A DNA stretch of 64,000 nt from RI-153 sp963721725 (GCA_963721725.1 CAVRLX010000026.1:1-64000), one strand, 5' to 3'. Shown: positions 28,217 to 37,170, counted from the first letter of the stretch. Translations and numbers: made by a program. Notes: a model not told the origin generated them from the letters alone.

Positions 28217-29422
28217 ATGAAATCCACCCATTCGTCGTTCAAACCCTTGCTCTGGTTTGTGTTGGGCGCATTGGCGCTGTTGCTGGCCTTGCTGGCTCAG
28301 CCCTTACAAAACGCCACAGCCCAAACTGTTCCCAGCCCGTTGACACCCACCGCCACCGAGACCGCTACGGTGACCCCCACAGAAACGGTCGTCGAACGGC
28401 CCACGATTACGCCGACACTGACCGCTACGGCGACCACCGTAGTTTCGCCCACCGCCACCAGTCCTGTGACGGCGACAGTTACGGCTACGCCGGTTGCCAC
28501 CGCAACACCCACCGCCGTGCCCACCCTTGATCTGATCTACTATACCGTGCAGCCAGGGGAATCGCTTTCGTCGATTGCCCGGCGCTATTACACCACCGTC
28601 TCCGTGCTGGTGCGCCTGAACAACATCAGCGATCCCAACCGCATCTACGTCGGCCAGCGTCTGCGCATTCCGCGCCCGGCCCAGGCTCCGCTGCCCTACG
28701 TGCCACCCACGGCTACCCCTGTTGGCGGGGTTGTGGAGACTGCTACACCTAGCGCCGCAGATTTCGTCAATCCCTTCACCGCCTATTGGCCTACGCCAGC
28801 CAACGGCATCGACGTGCTGTCTCCTGTGCAGAGCATGGCCTACCATAGCCCGATTGAGGTGATTGGCTTTTCGCAGACCGATGAGGCGGGCATCATCGTA
28901 GAGTTGATCGATGATAACGGCAATCTCCTGGCCCAGCGACAGACCATCGGCGGGGCTGGCGTGCGCTACGATTTCTTCCAAACTTATCTGCGCTTTGATG
29001 TGACGGAAGCACAGCCAGCCTATCTCAAGATCTATACCGAGAGCCAGGGGCCAGATGCCGAGGGTGTGCTGGAAGTGCCGATTATGCTCTTGCCCGGTCA
29101 GCGCACCGTGGATCTGATTGCGCCGTTGGTGGGCGAGGTGCTGTGCGATTCGCTCTATGCTGCGGGCTATGCCACCTCTCCCAGCGAGACCGTCATGTTA
29201 ACCACAGGCAGCCACACCCGCGTTGACGAACTCGAATCGGTAATGTTGATGCAAGATGGGCGCTATGGCAGTTTTACCTATAGCGCAGACTATGCCGTGG
29301 CTGAGCCACAATCGCTTTTAATCGGGGCGTATACGCTGGAGACCGATGGCATGATCGCCGACTTCACCCGCATCCCAGTCACCGTCTACCCCAGCGACAG
29401 CGAGGTCTGTGGATATCAGTAA
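28217..29422 (+). CDS. Exported LysM protein with Thr/Pro linker and Gmad2-like domain
   Basis: The signal peptide (LLWFVLGALALLLALL) is followed by a Thr-rich linker (TPTATETATVTPTETV). A LysM domain follows (YYTVQPGESLSSIARRYYTT to IYVGQRLRIPRP, about 112-157), which binds peptidoglycan glycans. The C-terminal 220 residues are beta-rich (IDVLSPVQSMAYHSPIEVIG) and resemble Gmad2/Ig-like domains of spore and surface proteins. The start ATG follows TATGGAGTCTTGCT. A strong hairpin terminator follows the gene. Confidence 0.78.
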   Translation: MKSTHSSFKPLLWFVLGALALLLALLAQPLQNATAQTVPSPLTPTATETATVTPTETVVERPTITPTLTATATTVVSPTATSPVTATVTATPVATATPTAVPTLDLIYYTVQPGESLSSIARRYYTTVSVLVRLNNISDPNRIYVGQRLRIPRPAQAPLPYVPPTATPVGGVVETATPSAADFVNPFTAYWPTPANGIDVLSPVQSMAYHSPIEVIGFSQTDEAGIIVELIDDNGNLLAQRQTIGGAGVRYDFFQTYLRFDVTEAQPAYLKIYTESQGPDAEGVLEVPIMLLPGQRTVDLIAPLVGEVLCDSLYAAGYATSPSETVMLTTGSHTRVDELESVMLMQDGRYGSFTYSADYAVAEPQSLLIGAYTLETDGMIADFTRIPVTVYPSDSEVCGYQ

Positions 29423-29453
29423 GGGTTTAGCTTAGCTGTGACATAGCATTCGC

Positions 29454-29501
29454 CAATGACAAAGGACGAACCCACGTCTGTAGGTTCGTCCTTTGTCATT
29501 G
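29454..29501 (+). terminator. 19-bp perfect terminator hairpin
   Basis: CAATGACAAAGGACGAACC pairs perfectly with GGTTCGTCCTTTGTCATTG around the loop CACGTCTGTA, 32 bases after the LysM gene. It also faces the minus-strand genes to its right, so it may act on both. Confidence 0.75.
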
Positions 29502-29554
29502 GCCCCTTATGATTGCGGCCTATGGGCTGGGCTTTATTTGCGCTCGACATAGAG

Positions 29555-29728
29555 CTAGGCTGATTCTAGATCAGAAAAGAGTTCCCCTTTGCCCCCATCG
29601 CTTGGCGTGAGCAGAATGCGCCAACTTCGTGAAACGGAATCCCATGTCAGCCGCAGGATGAACGCTCTGTTTGCCTCATGGGTGAGCGCTGAAACCTGTG
29701 TCTCTGGTTCATTAGGAGCATTTCTCAC
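29555..29728 (-). CDS. Small 57-aa protein coupled to the LysE gene
   Basis: GTG overlaps the TGA stop of the LysE-type gene (GTGA), a common translational-coupling layout. The 57 residues include NRAFILRLTWDSVSRSWRIL and LFSDLESA. This is a short strand-turn-strand pattern seen in small uncharacterised proteins of Chloroflexota and cyanobacteria. I cannot assign a function. Confidence 0.5.
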   Translation of the reverse strand: MRNAPNEPETQVSALTHEANRAFILRLTWDSVSRSWRILLTPSDGGKGELFSDLESA

Positions 29729-30375
29729 CAAAGTCCGACAAAATGGGGGGCACACATGGAGCCTGCCACCGCAAACATGAAACAGCCGCTGAGAACGTCG
29801 AGCATTCGCCATGCCCCTGGTCGACTAAAAAGTGGGGTGAATCGGCTGGCCCCATAGGCTAGGGTAAAGAACCAGAGACCAGAGGCCAGAATGGCCCCCA
29901 ACCCAAATAGTAGCCGTTCATCTGCGGGGTATCGGCTGCTCGCCGTGCCCAGCATGAGCAGCGTATCGACATAGGCGGCGGGATTGAGAAACGAGAAGCC
30001 CAGCGCTGCGAGCACGGTGTGCTGAAGGCTGGCGCAGTGCGCGTTGTTGATGGCTTGGCTGGGGAACTTGCGCTGTCGCCAAGCAGAGTAAAATGAGCGC
30101 ACGCCGCACCCAATCAGGAAGGCAGCTCCCCCCAGCGCGGATAATGTCGATAGCGTTGGGGTCGTGGCAATCACAGTGCCTAATCCACCCACACCGATGC
30201 TGGTGAGAAAGAGATCAGCGGCGGTGCAAAGGAACGCTGTCACAAAGAGGTGCTGACGGCGAAGCCCTTGCCGCAAGACGAAGATGTTCTGTGGCCCAAA
30301 GGCGATAATCAAACTGGCGTACAGGATAAAGCCCTGGCTCAGGGTGGGGATTGCTTCGGGGAGCATCGTCGCCAT
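29725..30375 (-). CDS. LysE/ArgO-type amino-acid exporter
   Basis: 216 residues with six hydrophobic segments. The LysE signature near the N-terminus is GFILYASLIIAFGPQNIFVL then RQGLRRQHLF, with SFLNPAAYVDTLLMLG in the middle, matching the ArgO/LysE branch that exports basic amino acids. The start MATMLPEAIPTLSQG has GAGAGGAAAGAAGACG upstream. The frame continues upstream without a stop into a DUF983 protein, so the two may be fused or separated by an undetected error. Confidence 0.82.
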   Translation of the reverse strand: MATMLPEAIPTLSQGFILYASLIIAFGPQNIFVLRQGLRRQHLFVTAFLCTAADLFLTSIGVGGLGTVIATTPTLSTLSALGGAAFLIGCGVRSFYSAWRQRKFPSQAINNAHCASLQHTVLAALGFSFLNPAAYVDTLLMLGTASSRYPADERLLFGLGAILASGLWFFTLAYGASRFTPLFSRPGAWRMLDVLSGCFMFAVAGSMCAPHFVGLW

Positions 30376-30897
30376 CGTCTTCTTTCCTCTCGCTACGTCC
30401 AGAGGCCGGTTCGACCTCGGTTTTGGCTTCGCATCATGGTGTGCAGAGCGTATCAGGCGAACGTAGCGAAAACGTAGCGAGGGGTGGCAGATGATGATGG
30501 GCAGGGGGAGCCGTGCTCTATTCTCTCTTTCAGCACCTGTCGCCGGGCGTGGGTCCATGAGTTCGTCCATGTGCATCCACACGACGCGGGCGTAGCGGAA
30601 GACAAAGGGGGAAACAATGGCGACCACCACGCTGACATAGATCAAAAAGGTGGTGGTAGAGACTTGGCGGAAGTAGAGAACCAACATCAGCGGCACAAGG
30701 ATGAGAAAAGCCAGCACATAGCCGATGAAGATAGAATTCATAAAGTAGCCGCTCTCACGCTCATAGCGGATGCCGCACACCGGGCAGTGAGTGTACATGC
30801 GCCAGAGACCGGCAAAGACGGGGCCGCGTAGACAGTGCGGACAGCGAAAGCGCAGCATAGCCAAGAGACGGGAGGGTCTCGCCTGCTCATTCATAGA
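30376..30897 (-). CDS. DUF983 membrane protein, in frame with LysE gene
   Basis: A zinc-ribbon-like start, RFRCPHCLRGPVF and YTHCPVCGIRYERESGYFM, is the DUF983 signature. Two TM helices follow (IGYVLAFLILVPLMLVLYF and FLIYVSVVVAIVSPFVF). The normal family length of about 130 residues ends near MDPRPATG. Then come about 45 unusual residues (RFRYVRLIRSAHHDAKPKPR) leading straight into the LysE start, without a stop. Either a true fusion or loss of a stop or base between two genes. No strong ribosome site precedes MNEQARPSR. Confidence 0.65.
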
Positions 30898-30918
30898 CAT
30901 AGCGAACATTTCTAGCGG

Positions 30919-31809
30919 TTATTGTAAGGACAGTACCGTCGGCGGCAGGGCATCCCCCACCATGTTGGCAAGTTCCACCTGCGTCAGCACACGTCCTTTG
31001 CCCGCCAACGCCGTGAGCGCCGCCTCCAAGGCATTGGTGCCAAAGCTGCGCCCATCCAACCGCGGCGTGGTTGTTACCAGATGCGAAACCCCGCGACTGC
31101 GCAAGATTTCAACATCTTCAGGCGTGGTGGTATTGGTGACAATGATTTTGTTGGTCAACTGAGCAGGCAGATGTTGTTTGATGTAGTGAAAGTCATCGGC
31201 GATCACTGAGGCCCAATCATAGGCGTGTTGATATTTGGGCACAATTTTTTCCTGAGCTTCGCCTGTGGGGTAGAGCCACTGAAGCGGAATCCGGCCCATG
31301 ACGGGCAGCATGATCCGCGACAAGAAATGCAGTGTCGAGAGGCTGCGGATGAAAATAGGAATGCCCAGCCCAAAGGCCAGATCCCCAAACATCACCGCAT
31401 AGCCCGCGTCGATGAAACTGCGCACCATTGAATAGCGCGCCACCCCCACGCCAAAGAGGACACGTTTTGGATGGATAGGCGGCAACAATGGTTGCATCCG
31501 TTGCGCCATCTGGCGTTCAAGCAAAGCCCGCACCCCGCCGCCATCCACCACAGGCGCTTTCACCCCCGCCACAATTTTGTGAACGGTGTGGAGCGGGTAG
31601 TAACGCCCATTCACCTCCAGCCCCAGATCTGCCCCACCAAAGCCAAACGCATCCACATCTGCATCTAATTCCAAAAAGAGCCGTCGCATCCGTGCCTGGT
31701 CGCCATCCGCCCCTATCCGTTCCAACCGGACAGGCTGTCCTAGCAGGGTGGTTTCCAGGCTATGGTTGCGTTTGCTGCTGCCCAGGCTAATGGAAACGGC
31801 GCGCTTCAT
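30919..31809 (-). CDS. Protein often annotated quinate 5-dehydrogenase-like; function unproven
   Basis: The start ATG overlaps the stop of the alpha-oxoamine synthase gene (ATGA), so the two are coupled. The 296 residues begin RAVSISLGSSKRNHSLETTL. They contain LDADVDAFGFGGADLGLEVN, VLFGVGVARYSMVRSFIDAG and IIVTNTTTPEDVEILRSRGV. This last part resembles a Rossmann-like nucleotide fold with a threonine-rich turn. As I recall, homologues are labelled quinate 5-dehydrogenase, but the shikimate-dehydrogenase catalytic motif is not evident. The partner gene suggests a reductase or ligase step on an aminoketone or lipid; that is inference. Confidence 0.55.
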   Translation of the reverse strand: MKRAVSISLGSSKRNHSLETTLLGQPVRLERIGADGDQARMRRLFLELDADVDAFGFGGADLGLEVNGRYYPLHTVHKIVAGVKAPVVDGGGVRALLERQMAQRMQPLLPPIHPKRVLFGVGVARYSMVRSFIDAGYAVMFGDLAFGLGIPIFIRSLSTLHFLSRIMLPVMGRIPLQWLYPTGEAQEKIVPKYQHAYDWASVIADDFHYIKQHLPAQLTNKIIVTNTTTPEDVEILRSRGVSHLVTTTPRLDGRSFGTNALEAALTALAGKGRVLTQVELANMVGDALPPTVLSLQ

Positions 31810-33107
31810 GCGCTGATCACGCCCGCTTCTTTGCCCGCCTGGGTGAAGACCGACAATGCAAAGTCAATATCCTCGGCAGAGTGTGCCGCCGTGACATTGG
31901 CGCGCAGACGAGCCGCGCCTTCTGGCACAGCCGGGGGCAGCACAGGCAAGACGAAAACACCATGTTTCTGACAATATTTGGTCATGATCATGGCGCGCTC
32001 TTCGGTTTCCACCATAATCGGCACAATTGGCGTTTCGGTGACACCGGTGTCGAAACCAGCCGCCTGTAATCCGTCGATAAAATGACGCACGTTGCGGCTG
32101 AGAATGCGATTACGTTCCACGCCTTCGTCTTCCATAACGTGAAAGGCTTCGGTGATGGCGGCGACAACGGCAGGCGGCAGCGCCGCACTAAAGACGAAAC
32201 CGCGCGCGGTGTGCCGCAGATAGTTGATCAGTTTATAACTGCCTGCCACATAGCCGCCCAGCCCCGGAATGGTCTTGCTCAGCGTGCCCATTTTCACGTC
32301 AATCACATGGGGCGTGTCGAAATACTCTTCAATGCCATGCCCCGTGCTGCCCAACACTCCCAAACTGTGGGCTTCGTCCACCATGAGGCGGGCATTGTAG
32401 CGGCGGCAGATCTCCACCGCTTCGGGCAAGCGGAAGATGTCCCCATCCATGCTAAAGACAGCATCAGCCACCACCAGTTTGCCGGCGTCGGCTGGAGCCG
32501 CTGCCAACTGCCGTTCCAGATCCTCCATGTCATTGTGGCGATAGCGCACAAACTTGCCACGCGCCAGCAGACAGCCATCCACAATGCTGGCATGGTTCCA
32601 CTTGTCTGAAAAGACCCAATCTCCGCGGCCAATCAGCGCGCTGATGGTGGCAAGGTTGGTGACATAGCCTGTGGGGAAAACGATGGCATCTTCGCGTTCA
32701 ACAAAGCGCGCAATCGTCGCTTCCATAGTCTTGTGAATGTCCAACGTGCCGCCCAAAATGCGTACACCGTGTGTACCTGTGCCATATTTTCCCACGGCGG
32801 CTTGGGCTGCGGCCACAATGCGTGGGTGATTGAGCAGCCCTAAATAGCTGTAGGTGGCAAACATCAGCTTGCGCTGACCCTCGGTCACCACCCAGGGACC
32901 GTCGATCTCTTCGACTGGCTGGAAGTAATAATAGAGATCCTGCTCTTTGGCCTGTTGTGTGCGCTTCCACCACTCTTCGATCTTCCAGCTAAACCCATCT
33001 TCATGGGCAGTCATGTCAGATCCGTTGAGCAAAGCGGAGCCGTTTACTGAATAGGCAGGGCTGGGGGAAATGTTATCCACATGCAAACTTGGGCCGTGAG
33101 TAGGCAT
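31806..33107 (-). CDS. Alpha-oxoamine synthase family PLP enzyme (SPT/KBL/BioF type)
   Basis: 433 residues, start after GAGGAACGACCCGA. PLP-enzyme motifs: SYLGLLNHPRIVAAA, GTGTHGVRILGGTLDIHKTM (substrate loop), VFPTGYVTNLATISALI, DKWNHASIVDGC, LMVDEAHSLGVLG, and the lysine that forms the Schiff base in VKMGTLSKTIPGLGG. The family condenses an amino acid with an acyl-CoA with loss of CO2: serine palmitoyltransferase, KBL or BioF. The N-terminal extension (SWKIEEWWKRTQQAKEQDLY) favours an SPT-like or acyl-specific enzyme over BioF. No other biotin genes are nearby. Confidence 0.85.
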   Translation of the reverse strand: MPTHGPSLHVDNISPSPAYSVNGSALLNGSDMTAHEDGFSWKIEEWWKRTQQAKEQDLYYYFQPVEEIDGPWVVTEGQRKLMFATYSYLGLLNHPRIVAAAQAAVGKYGTGTHGVRILGGTLDIHKTMEATIARFVEREDAIVFPTGYVTNLATISALIGRGDWVFSDKWNHASIVDGCLLARGKFVRYRHNDMEDLERQLAAAPADAGKLVVADAVFSMDGDIFRLPEAVEICRRYNARLMVDEAHSLGVLGSTGHGIEEYFDTPHVIDVKMGTLSKTIPGLGGYVAGSYKLINYLRHTARGFVFSAALPPAVVAAITEAFHVMEDEGVERNRILSRNVRHFIDGLQAAGFDTGVTETPIVPIMVETEERAMIMTKYCQKHGVFVLPVLPPAVPEGAARLRANVTAAHSAEDIDFALSVFTQAGKEAGVISA

Positions 33108-33172
33108 TCGGGTCGTTCCTCTTCCATAAACTAAAATACAAAGACAGAACACAGGACAGCCAATCCGAGGTA

Positions 33173-33190
33173 CCCCTGTTATAACAGGGG
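33173..33190. promoter_or_regulatory. 18-bp perfect palindrome CCCCTGTTATAACAGGGG
   Basis: A perfect dyad in the 336-base gap between the alpha-oxoamine synthase start and the hydrolase start, 66 bases upstream of the former. Its length and place suit a repressor site. The rest of the gap holds copy 2 of the hairpin-ended repeat and no gene that I can support. Confidence 0.45.
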
Positions 33191-33242
33191 AATTGTCCTC
33201 CGCGGTTTGTCCCGTCTAGGAGACAGATGGGATTTTGTACAG

Positions 33243-33333
33243 TATCTATTCAGGTCCAGAGTGCGACGCACTCGCCAATAAGGCTTTTCACAACCAATCT
33301 ACCCCTGGCGAGTGCGCCGCACCTGTATAGTTA
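33243..33333 (+). repeat. Hairpin-ended dispersed element, copy 2
   Basis: TATCTATTCAGGTCCAGA precedes arm GTGCGACGCACTCGCC (33261-33276). The other arm is at 33307-33322 (one mismatch), followed by CTGTATAGTTAC. The centre TAAGGCTTTTCACAACCAAT resembles copy 4 read in reverse. The outer bases ACTATTCAGGT/ACCTGTATAGT also form a loose inverted repeat. Confidence 0.8.
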
Positions 33334-33443
33334 CTTTGTACATTTGTAAAATTGTAGCTTAAAGAGACAGCCTGTGCAAAGAAGCGCTTTGTTTGCGGTT
33401 TCACAAATTCAAATGGTAAAAAGAGAGTACGATTTTTTGTTTG

Positions 33444-34559
33444 ATGGAAAGCGAGATCAGAATGACAATTCAAGCGACCCAGACCAATCAGGCCCAACAG
33501 CCCAACAAGAGGGGTAGCGACCTCTTTTTGCCCAATCCCCTGATCCGCCACGGGGATGTCCAAACTCTGCTGACAATGTTAAAACCACAGGGCGCGTTTT
33601 CAGTGGTGCGCCACGAACAACCCCTTTTGCTGGATGGAGGCTACGATCATACGGGCGTAACGCCGGATCAAGCTGTGCGGCTGCTGGCCTATTACACACC
33701 ACAGCAGAGCCAAGGGGCACGCCGTGGGCTGGTGTTGATGTTGCACGGTTGGGAAGGCTGTAGCCATTCTAATTATAATTTGCTCATTGGCAGCGCGCTG
33801 GTGGAGGCGGGCTATGATGTCGTGCGGTTGAACTATCGCGATCATGGCAATACCCATCATCTGAACCAGGGCATCTTTTATTCGACGCTGATTGAAGAAG
33901 TGCAAACCGTAGCCGAAGGGGTGGCGCACTGGGCCGGAGATCAGCCCTTTTATGTAGTGGGGGCTTCCTTGGGCGGCAACTTTGCCCTGCGCCTGGCAAC
34001 GCGCTGGCAAACGGCGCACCTGCCCCCTTTGCGCCGTGTCATTGCCATCAACCCGGCCATCAATCCCATCAACACCAGCCATACTTTGGATCGACTACCC
34101 CTCTATCGGGACTATTTCCGCAAACGCTGGCTGGCTTCGCTTCGGCGCAAAGCAGTGCTTTTCCCCGATCTGTATGACTTTTCAGCCATGCCGCAGACCT
34201 CGGCGCTGCGTCCCCTCACCGACTGGCTGGTGAAACATTATAGCCCCTATGCGGACGCCGACGACTATTTCGCCTCGTATGCCGTCACCGCCGAGCATCT
34301 GGCCGCCCTAGCCGTGCCGACCACGATTATCACCGCCGCCAATGATCCTATTATTCCCGTGGAGGATTTTCGTCAGTTGCCACCCCATCCCCTGCTTGAC
34401 GTGCAGATCCATCCTTCGGGCGGCCATGTGGGCTATGCTGAACTTTTTCCGTTGCGCTATGCGCTGCCCGGCTATGTGTTGCGCACGCTGGCACACGCCG
34501 AGCCAACGCCCCTTTTCGTGGAATCGTCTAGCGCTGTGCTACAATCCGCACTGGCATAG
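33444..34559 (+). CDS. Alpha/beta hydrolase, YheT-like
   Basis: The 371-residue protein has the AB_hydrolase pattern LVLMLHGWEGCSHSNYN (oxyanion region), LNYRDHGNTHHLN and the nucleophile elbow VVGASLGGNFALRLA. A late Asp lies in TIITAANDPIIP and His in HPSGGHVGYAE. The order and spacing match the YheT group of small-molecule or lipid esterases. It starts ATGGAAAGC; a second ATG six codons on is also possible because neither has a strong ribosome site. The rmlD-like gene follows 84 bases later. Confidence 0.82.
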   Translation: MESEIRMTIQATQTNQAQQPNKRGSDLFLPNPLIRHGDVQTLLTMLKPQGAFSVVRHEQPLLLDGGYDHTGVTPDQAVRLLAYYTPQQSQGARRGLVLMLHGWEGCSHSNYNLLIGSALVEAGYDVVRLNYRDHGNTHHLNQGIFYSTLIEEVQTVAEGVAHWAGDQPFYVVGASLGGNFALRLATRWQTAHLPPLRRVIAINPAINPINTSHTLDRLPLYRDYFRKRWLASLRRKAVLFPDLYDFSAMPQTSALRPLTDWLVKHYSPYADADDYFASYAVTAEHLAALAVPTTIITAANDPIIPVEDFRQLPPHPLLDVQIHPSGGHVGYAELFPLRYALPGYVLRTLAHAEPTPLFVESSSAVLQSALA

Positions 34560-34643
34560 GGCGCGTGATGATGATTGAAACGTTCTTTTTGCCGCTTTGC
34601 GTTAAGGTAGGGACTTCCGTTTGGAATTGGAAAGGCAATCACT

Positions 34644-35504
34644 GTGCGGATATTGATTACCGGGGCGGGTGGACAACTAGGGCGTGCATTGGCCCATCAA
34701 CTTCGCCCACACCACACCTTGATTGAATGGACACATGCCCAGCACGACATTAGCCAGCCCTCGGTGGCCGCGGCTGTGGCGGCCCTCTCGCCCGATGTGG
34801 TGATCAATGCCGCTGCTTGGACGAACGTGGACGGGGCCGAGACCGATCCCAACGCCGCCTATGCCGCCAATGCGTTGGCCCCGCTCTATCTGGCCGAGGG
34901 GTGTGCCCAGTGCAACGCCGCGCTGGTGCAGATCAGCACCAACGAGGTTTTCGCCGGGGAGGCGGGGCGCTTTTACCGCGAATATGATCCGGTGGCCCCT
35001 GGCAGCATGTATGCGCGCAGCAAAGCCGCTGGGGAAGTCGCCGCCCGCCAGCGCTGGCATCGTCTCTACGTGGTACGTGTGGCTTGGCTCTATGGACCGG
35101 GCGGCACTCACTTTCCGGCCAAGATCAGCGCCGCCGCCGACAAACATGGCGCGCTGCGTGTGGTTTCCGACGAATTTGGCAATCCCACCTATGCGCCGGA
35201 TGTGGCGGTTGCGATTGGGGCATTGATCGAAAGCGGGCGCTATGGCACCTATCACCTCATCAATGAAGGTCACGCCAGCCGCTTTGATTGGGTGAACGAG
35301 CTATTTCAATTGACCGGGCGCAGCCAGATCCCGGTGACGCCTATCCTCCGCCACGAATGGCCGCGCCCAGCCATGCCGCCCAGCCACGCTGTCTTAATCA
35401 ACAGCGCTGCCGCCGCCCTGGGCATCCAACTGCGGCCCTGGCAAACCGCGCTGGCCGACTATGTGCGGCATGAATCTGTGATGAATCAAAAGTCAGTGTT
35501 ATGA
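34644..35504 (+). CDS. dTDP-4-dehydrorhamnose reductase-like (RmlD)
   Basis: 286 residues with a GTG start (RILITGAGGQLGRAL). Rossmann motif GAGGQLG, INAAAWTNVDGAE, QISTNEVFAGE, the YxxxK pair in SMYARSKAAGEV and RVAWLYGPGGTHFP are all RmlD features. The enzyme reduces dTDP-4-keto-rhamnose to dTDP-rhamnose; no rmlABC genes are in the window, so the sugar may differ. A GT2 gene follows, consistent with surface polysaccharide work. Confidence 0.82.
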   Translation: MRILITGAGGQLGRALAHQLRPHHTLIEWTHAQHDISQPSVAAAVAALSPDVVINAAAWTNVDGAETDPNAAYAANALAPLYLAEGCAQCNAALVQISTNEVFAGEAGRFYREYDPVAPGSMYARSKAAGEVAARQRWHRLYVVRVAWLYGPGGTHFPAKISAAADKHGALRVVSDEFGNPTYAPDVAVAIGALIESGRYGTYHLINEGHASRFDWVNELFQLTGRSQIPVTPILRHEWPRPAMPPSHAVLINSAAAALGIQLRPWQTALADYVRHESVMNQKSVL

Positions 35505-35507
35505 GAT

Positions 35508-35576
35508 GGGGAGAAGATGGATATTAGGGATTAGATATTGGGCATTGAGAGCCAATATCCAATACCCCTTCTCCCC
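35508..35576. repeat. Word-like hairpin (GATATTGGG / CCAATATCCAATACCCC)
   Basis: GGGGAGAAG (35508-35516) pairs with CTTCTCCCC (35568-35576), with ATTGG/CCAAT inside. The words ATATTGGG and CCAATATCCAATACCCC match the in-frame inserts in the DEDD nuclease and in miaB, so this is an intergenic member of the same repeat group. Confidence 0.6.
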
Positions 35577-35605
35577 CAACAGCGCTGAAGAGAAAGGGAT
35601 GAACC

Positions 35606-36802
35606 ATGAGCGACAATAAACCACGAGATGCCAAATTGCCCCACCCCAAGCCCAAAGGCGAGCGCGTCGAGATCCCTCTCCACACCACACGTGCCAACGC
35701 AATTGTGGAAGATGAAACCTACGATGCGCTGCGGGCCGAAAACCGGGTAGTCATGCGCCATAACATCGCGCTGAATTTAGAGAATTTCGCCGCTGCCACC
35801 GATCAATTTGAACGGCGTTCCACCCACGATTATCCAGATCTGAAGCCTGTGCGCCCGCCTTTTTTCTCGGTGTTGATTCCCAACTACAATGGCCGTGCCC
35901 ATTTGCAAACCTTGTTTGATGCACTGTCGGCGCAGACCTTTACCGACTTTGAGGTGATCCTGGGTGACGACGCCAGCAGCGACGATTCGGTGGTCTTTGC
36001 CGAAAGCTATGCCGGGCACATGGCCGTGCGTGTCATGCTCAACCGCCAAAATCGCGGCTTTGTCGCCACGGTCAATGCTGCTGCTGCTGCCGCCCACGGG
36101 CGTATTTTGGTGCTGTTGAACAATGACACGGAGCCGGAAGCTACTTGGCTGGCCGAAGTGGCGAAGCAGATGTGTATCCATCCCGACGCCGCCATCGTCG
36201 CCAGCAAGATCCTGCTCTTTGACCAGCGTGATCATCTGCACACAGCGGGCGATACTCTGGGCGTGGATGGCATTCCCCACAACCGCGGCGTGTGGGAATT
36301 GGATCGCGGCCAATATGACGCCGCAGTCGAGATTTTCGGCGGCTGTGGTGGGGCCATGGCAATACGCAAAGAGGTCTGGCAAGCGTTGGGCGGCTTTGAC
36401 GAAGAGTTCTGGATGTATCTGGAAGATGTCGATTTTTCCTTCCGTGCCCGCCTGGGTGGGTGGAAGGTGGTCTTTGCGCCGGCGGCGCGTGTCTATCACA
36501 AACTGAGCAGTAGCGGCGGTGATACCCTTTCCAGCTTTTACGTAGGACGCAACACGCTGTGGGTCATCGCCAAAAATATGCCAACGAGCCTGTTGTGGCG
36601 CCATCTTCCGCACATTTTCGCTGCCCAAGCCAGCATCGCACTGGACGCTCTGCGCAACATTCGCGGCAAGGCGGCACGTCAACGGTTGGCAGGACAGTGG
36701 GCTGGGCTGCTGGGTTTGCCCCGCCAACTGCGCAAACGGCGCACCATTCAACAGCGGCGTTGGGTAGGGGATGACAAGGTGGCCGCTCTTCTAACGAAAT
36801 AG
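35606..36802 (+). CDS. Family 2 glycosyltransferase
   Basis: The 398-residue protein has a GT-A fold: FSVLIPNYNGRAHLQTLFDA, LGDDASSDDSV, GFVATVNAAAAAAHGRILVL and the DXD-like LLNNDTEP. The acceptor region EIFGGCGGAMAIRKEVWQAL and EEFWMYLEDVDFSFRARLGG follow. It resembles rhamnosyl/GalT-type GT2 enzymes. The first 80 residues are an unusual hydrophilic extension. The rmlD-like gene upstream suggests a deoxysugar donor. The ATG follows GAAAGGGATGAACC. Confidence 0.85.
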   Translation: MSDNKPRDAKLPHPKPKGERVEIPLHTTRANAIVEDETYDALRAENRVVMRHNIALNLENFAAATDQFERRSTHDYPDLKPVRPPFFSVLIPNYNGRAHLQTLFDALSAQTFTDFEVILGDDASSDDSVVFAESYAGHMAVRVMLNRQNRGFVATVNAAAAAAHGRILVLLNNDTEPEATWLAEVAKQMCIHPDAAIVASKILLFDQRDHLHTAGDTLGVDGIPHNRGVWELDRGQYDAAVEIFGGCGGAMAIRKEVWQALGGFDEEFWMYLEDVDFSFRARLGGWKVVFAPAARVYHKLSSSGGDTLSSFYVGRNTLWVIAKNMPTSLLWRHLPHIFAAQASIALDALRNIRGKAARQRLAGQWAGLLGLPRQLRKRRTIQQRRWVGDDKVAALLTK

Positions 36803-36904
36803 CCTTTTCTGGTCAGTTTGTCAGCCAAATGACAACAAACCTCTCCTTGATTTCTGGCATGATAGTACTTCCGTACTACTGTCAAGATATTAAGGAGATT
36901 TTTT

Positions 36905-37108
36905 ATGAATGCTTCTGAACTCTTAACCCCTTCTATGGTAGAGCTTGTGTTGCCCCTCTTGGGTTTCAGTATTTTGCTTAATTTTGTGCTCATATTGGCG
37001 TTGATGGTGCGTTCATTTCATCGCCAAATCGTACAACAGTTGTACCTGATTTGGCTGGGCATTGCCCTGCTCTGGCAGACCAATAAACAGTCATCGCAAA
37101 AATCTTGA
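36905..37108 (+). CDS. 67-aa single-TM protein
   Basis: A strong AAGGAG site seven bases before ATG supports it. One long hydrophobic segment (VLPLLGFSILLNFVLILALM) is followed by RSFHRQIVQQLYLIWLGIAL, possibly a second membrane or amphipathic helix. A hairpin terminator follows, so the small gene has its own transcript end. No family recognised. Confidence 0.6.
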   Translation: MNASELLTPSMVELVLPLLGFSILLNFVLILALMVRSFHRQIVQQLYLIWLGIALLWQTNKQSSQKS

Positions 37109-37138
37109 GCGATTGATTTGAAGATATGTCATTGCCCC

Positions 37139-37170
37139 AAAGTCGAACTTTCACCAAAGTTCGACTTTTT
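37139..37170 (+). terminator. Rho-independent terminator
   Basis: AAAGTCGAACTTT, CACC, AAAGTTCGACTTT then TT: a 13-bp perfect stem with a tetraloop and a T run, 30 bases after the 67-aa gene. The rest of the gap to 37393 holds nothing else that I can support. Confidence 0.8.
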
